DNA of 8,705 bases, taken from Bacteroidota bacterium. Its GTDB lineage: Bacteria > Bacteroidota > Bacteroidia > B-17B0 > B-17BO. Positions 7,160-8,705 of this stretch are shown piece by piece; the first letter of the stretch is position 1; each line of letters starts with the position of its first letter. The notes under the pieces are model-generated. The model saw only the letters and a program-made list of their open reading frames with translations, was not told the DNA's origin and searched no databases. Both the position numbers and the translations under genes were made by a program. The stretch covers positions 1-8,705 of the forward strand of contig CANHPI010000093.1 in the NCBI GenBank assembly GCA_947462425.1, given 5' to 3'.

Positions 7160-8705
7160 CTAAACTTTATTTAAATAGGGGATTTTCAATCTCACAATTG
7201 TTCCTCCATCATTAACCTTATTAATAACTGTAAATGATATATCAACTTTATATAAATCATTTAACAATTTAATTCGCTCCTTGATATTTTGTAATCCTAT
7301 AGATTGATGTATTTTTTGATTTTGTGTTTTAATCGAATTACTTTTTTCAATTCCAATTCCATTGTCATCAATTGTAATTTCTATAAAGGATGTTTTATTT
7401 TTTATTGATAATATTAATAAGCCTTTTGTTTCCTTATACCTTAAGCCGTGCCAAATTGCATTTTCTAAATGAGGTTGAATTAACATATTTGGCGCAAGAA
7501 TAGCATCCGTATCAATGGATTCATCCACATCTACAATAAAATCAAACTGATTGCTAAACCTCAAATGCTCTAACTCTAAATATTTTTGTAAATGATCAAT
7601 TTCATGCTGAAGTGGTATAAAATCTTTACTTGAACTCTCCATCATATTTCGCATTAAAGATGAATAGGAGGTTAAATATTTATTAGCTTCTCTTTCCTTG
7701 TTTTGAGCTATAAATTGATTGACACTATTTAAACTATTAAATATAAAATGAGGGTTCATTTCTCGCCTCAAAGATTGCAGCGATATTTTTTTGTTTTTTG
7801 TTTTAATAGCATATGAATAACGAATAATCACTAAAATCAATATGAGTAATACAATTAAGGCAATTACTAAAAAATAATTAAATGTATTTTTCTTTGAAAT
7901 TAACTCTTCTTGCAAGCTCTTTTCTTTTTCTAATTGTTTAATCTTTTGGTCAGTTTCTTCAAATATTTTTTTATCAATTAAGGTAGAGTCTGACTTTATT
8001 AAGGATTCTAATTTTTGTAAAAACACATCGTACAACTGTAGCGTTTTTTGGGCATCATCTTTTGTTTTGTAATAGGCTATTAATTGCATTAAACTATTTT
8101 TTGCATCAATAGTTTTACCTTTTGTTAATGCTAAATTGTAAGAATCCTGAATTAATTGTAAGGCTTTATCGCTTTCATTATTTAATATCAATAATTTTGC
8201 TAATCCTTGTCGTTGTTTAATTTGCTGGCCTACATCTTTTAAACTATCCACATTTTTTAGCACATCCTCTTTCATAGCAATTGCTTGTTCCAATTTATTG
8301 CTATTCGCATATATGTCTGCAATTTCATTTTTAATAGTATTTTTTTCTACGGAATTGCCTTGTATTTCCTCTAAAGCATTATTATAATTTTGAATAGCTG
8401 CTTCTGAATTATTTTGCTTAATATTTACCTCAGCTAGTTGTTTATAAGCATCTACAATTTCTTCCTTTTCCTTTGGATTAGATTCCTTTTTTAATGAACT
8501 AATTTTTTGGTTAATGGAATTGGATTGCTCGTTTGGATTATTGAAATTTTTTAATCTGCTAACATCACTGCTATTAACAATGGTGTTTGATTTCCGTTGA
8601 GCGTTTTTAGATGCATCATTATAATTTAAAATAGCATCTTGAGTTTTATTTTGAGCTTCTTGTATTTTAGCTAACGTTCTTAAGGCATCTGCTAATTTTG
8701 TTTTC
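7160..8705 (-). CDS. TPR sensor histidine kinase (LytS/YehU-type), N-terminus beyond the right edge
   Basis: The frame is open from the stop at 7160-7162 to the window edge, giving 514 visible residues. The TTG at 8291-8293 is an internal leucine codon, not a start. From the edge inward there are about five TPR-like helical hairpins, e.g. ALRTLAKIQEAQNKTQDAIL, AYKQLAEVNIKQNNSEAAIQ and IKNEIADIYANSNKLEQAIA. A charged coiled coil (LEKEKSLQEELISKK) comes next, then one membrane helix (about 7814-7879, FLVIALIVLLILILVIIRYS). The His_kinase domain has MNPHFIFNSLN with the phospho-acceptor His codon at 7748-7750. The ATPase domain has the N-box HLENAIWHG, DDNGIGIEKS and SIGLQNIKERI. The kinase passes phosphate to the downstream LytTR regulator. 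The TPR region is probably periplasmic and senses or binds a partner, by analogy with Bacteroidota relatives. The signal peptide expected upstream cannot be seen. Confidence 0.93.
   Translation of the reverse strand, partial: KTKLADALRTLAKIQEAQNKTQDAILNYNDASKNAQRKSNTIVNSSDVSRLKNFNNPNEQSNSINQKISSLKKESNPKEKEEIVDAYKQLAEVNIKQNNSEAAIQNYNNALEEIQGNSVEKNTIKNEIADIYANSNKLEQAIAMKEDVLKNVDSLKDVGQQIKQRQGLAKLLILNNESDKALQLIQDSYNLALTKGKTIDAKNSLMQLIAYYKTKDDAQKTLQLYDVFLQKLESLIKSDSTLIDKKIFEETDQKIKQLEKEKSLQEELISKKNTFNYFLVIALIVLLILILVIIRYSYAIKTKNKKISLQSLRREMNPHFIFNSLNSVNQFIAQNKEREANKYLTSYSSLMRNMMESSSKDFIPLQHEIDHLQKYLELEHLRFSNQFDFIVDVDESIDTDAILAPNMLIQPHLENAIWHGLRYKETKGLLILSIKNKTSFIEITIDDNGIGIEKSNSIKTQNQKIHQSIGLQNIKERIKLLNDLYKVDISFTVINKVNDGGTIVRLKIPYLNKV

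Noticed and set aside
8291..8293. TTG as the start of the histidine kinase
   Set aside because: The frame is open further upstream and encodes additional TPR-like repeats, so this codon is an internal leucine.

Overview
The window is AT-rich, tightly packed bacterial DNA. It most likely comes from a Bacteroidota genome, possibly of the Flavobacteriia or a related class. Four observations support this: start sites lack Shine-Dalgarno sequences and have A-rich leaders; there is a DUF2027-Smr protein; the two-component pair joins a TPR histidine kinase to a LytTR regulator; and the ComEC is short and lacks a recognisable metallo-beta-lactamase active site. I see no mobile elements, tRNA or rRNA genes, CRISPR array, or compositional break that would suggest an island. 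The species cannot be named from this sequence.

Layout. (1) Positions 1-1258, minus strand, carry a three-gene lemA / TPM / TPM cluster. It is transcribed toward the left edge and its last gene is cut there. (2) Positions 1259-1454 are a divergent intergenic region with candidate -7 boxes for both sides. (3) Positions 1455-6319, plus strand, hold a probable operon: an Omp85-type outer-membrane beta-barrel with POTRA-like repeats, ComEC (the inner-membrane DNA channel of natural transformation), and the DUF2027-Smr protein. A hairpin followed by a T-tract lies just after it. (4) Positions 6407-8705, minus strand, hold a LytTR response regulator and its upstream histidine kinase. The kinase reading frame stays open to the right edge, so its N-terminus lies outside the window.

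How the genes may work together. The left cluster and the Omp85 gene are both cell-envelope functions. The plus-strand operon puts an outer-membrane channel or insertase next to an inner-membrane DNA translocase. This is suggestive for DNA uptake but may only be shared transcription. The kinase and regulator are three bases apart and almost surely form one phosphorelay; their target is not shown here.

Novelty. Every gene falls in a recognisable family, and I do not see a clearly new system. The points most worth a second look are the Omp85-ComEC pairing, the ComEC with a degenerate C-terminal domain, the unusually high share of GTG and TTG starts (four of seven visible starts), and the three left-hand genes lying in one frame separated only by stop codons.
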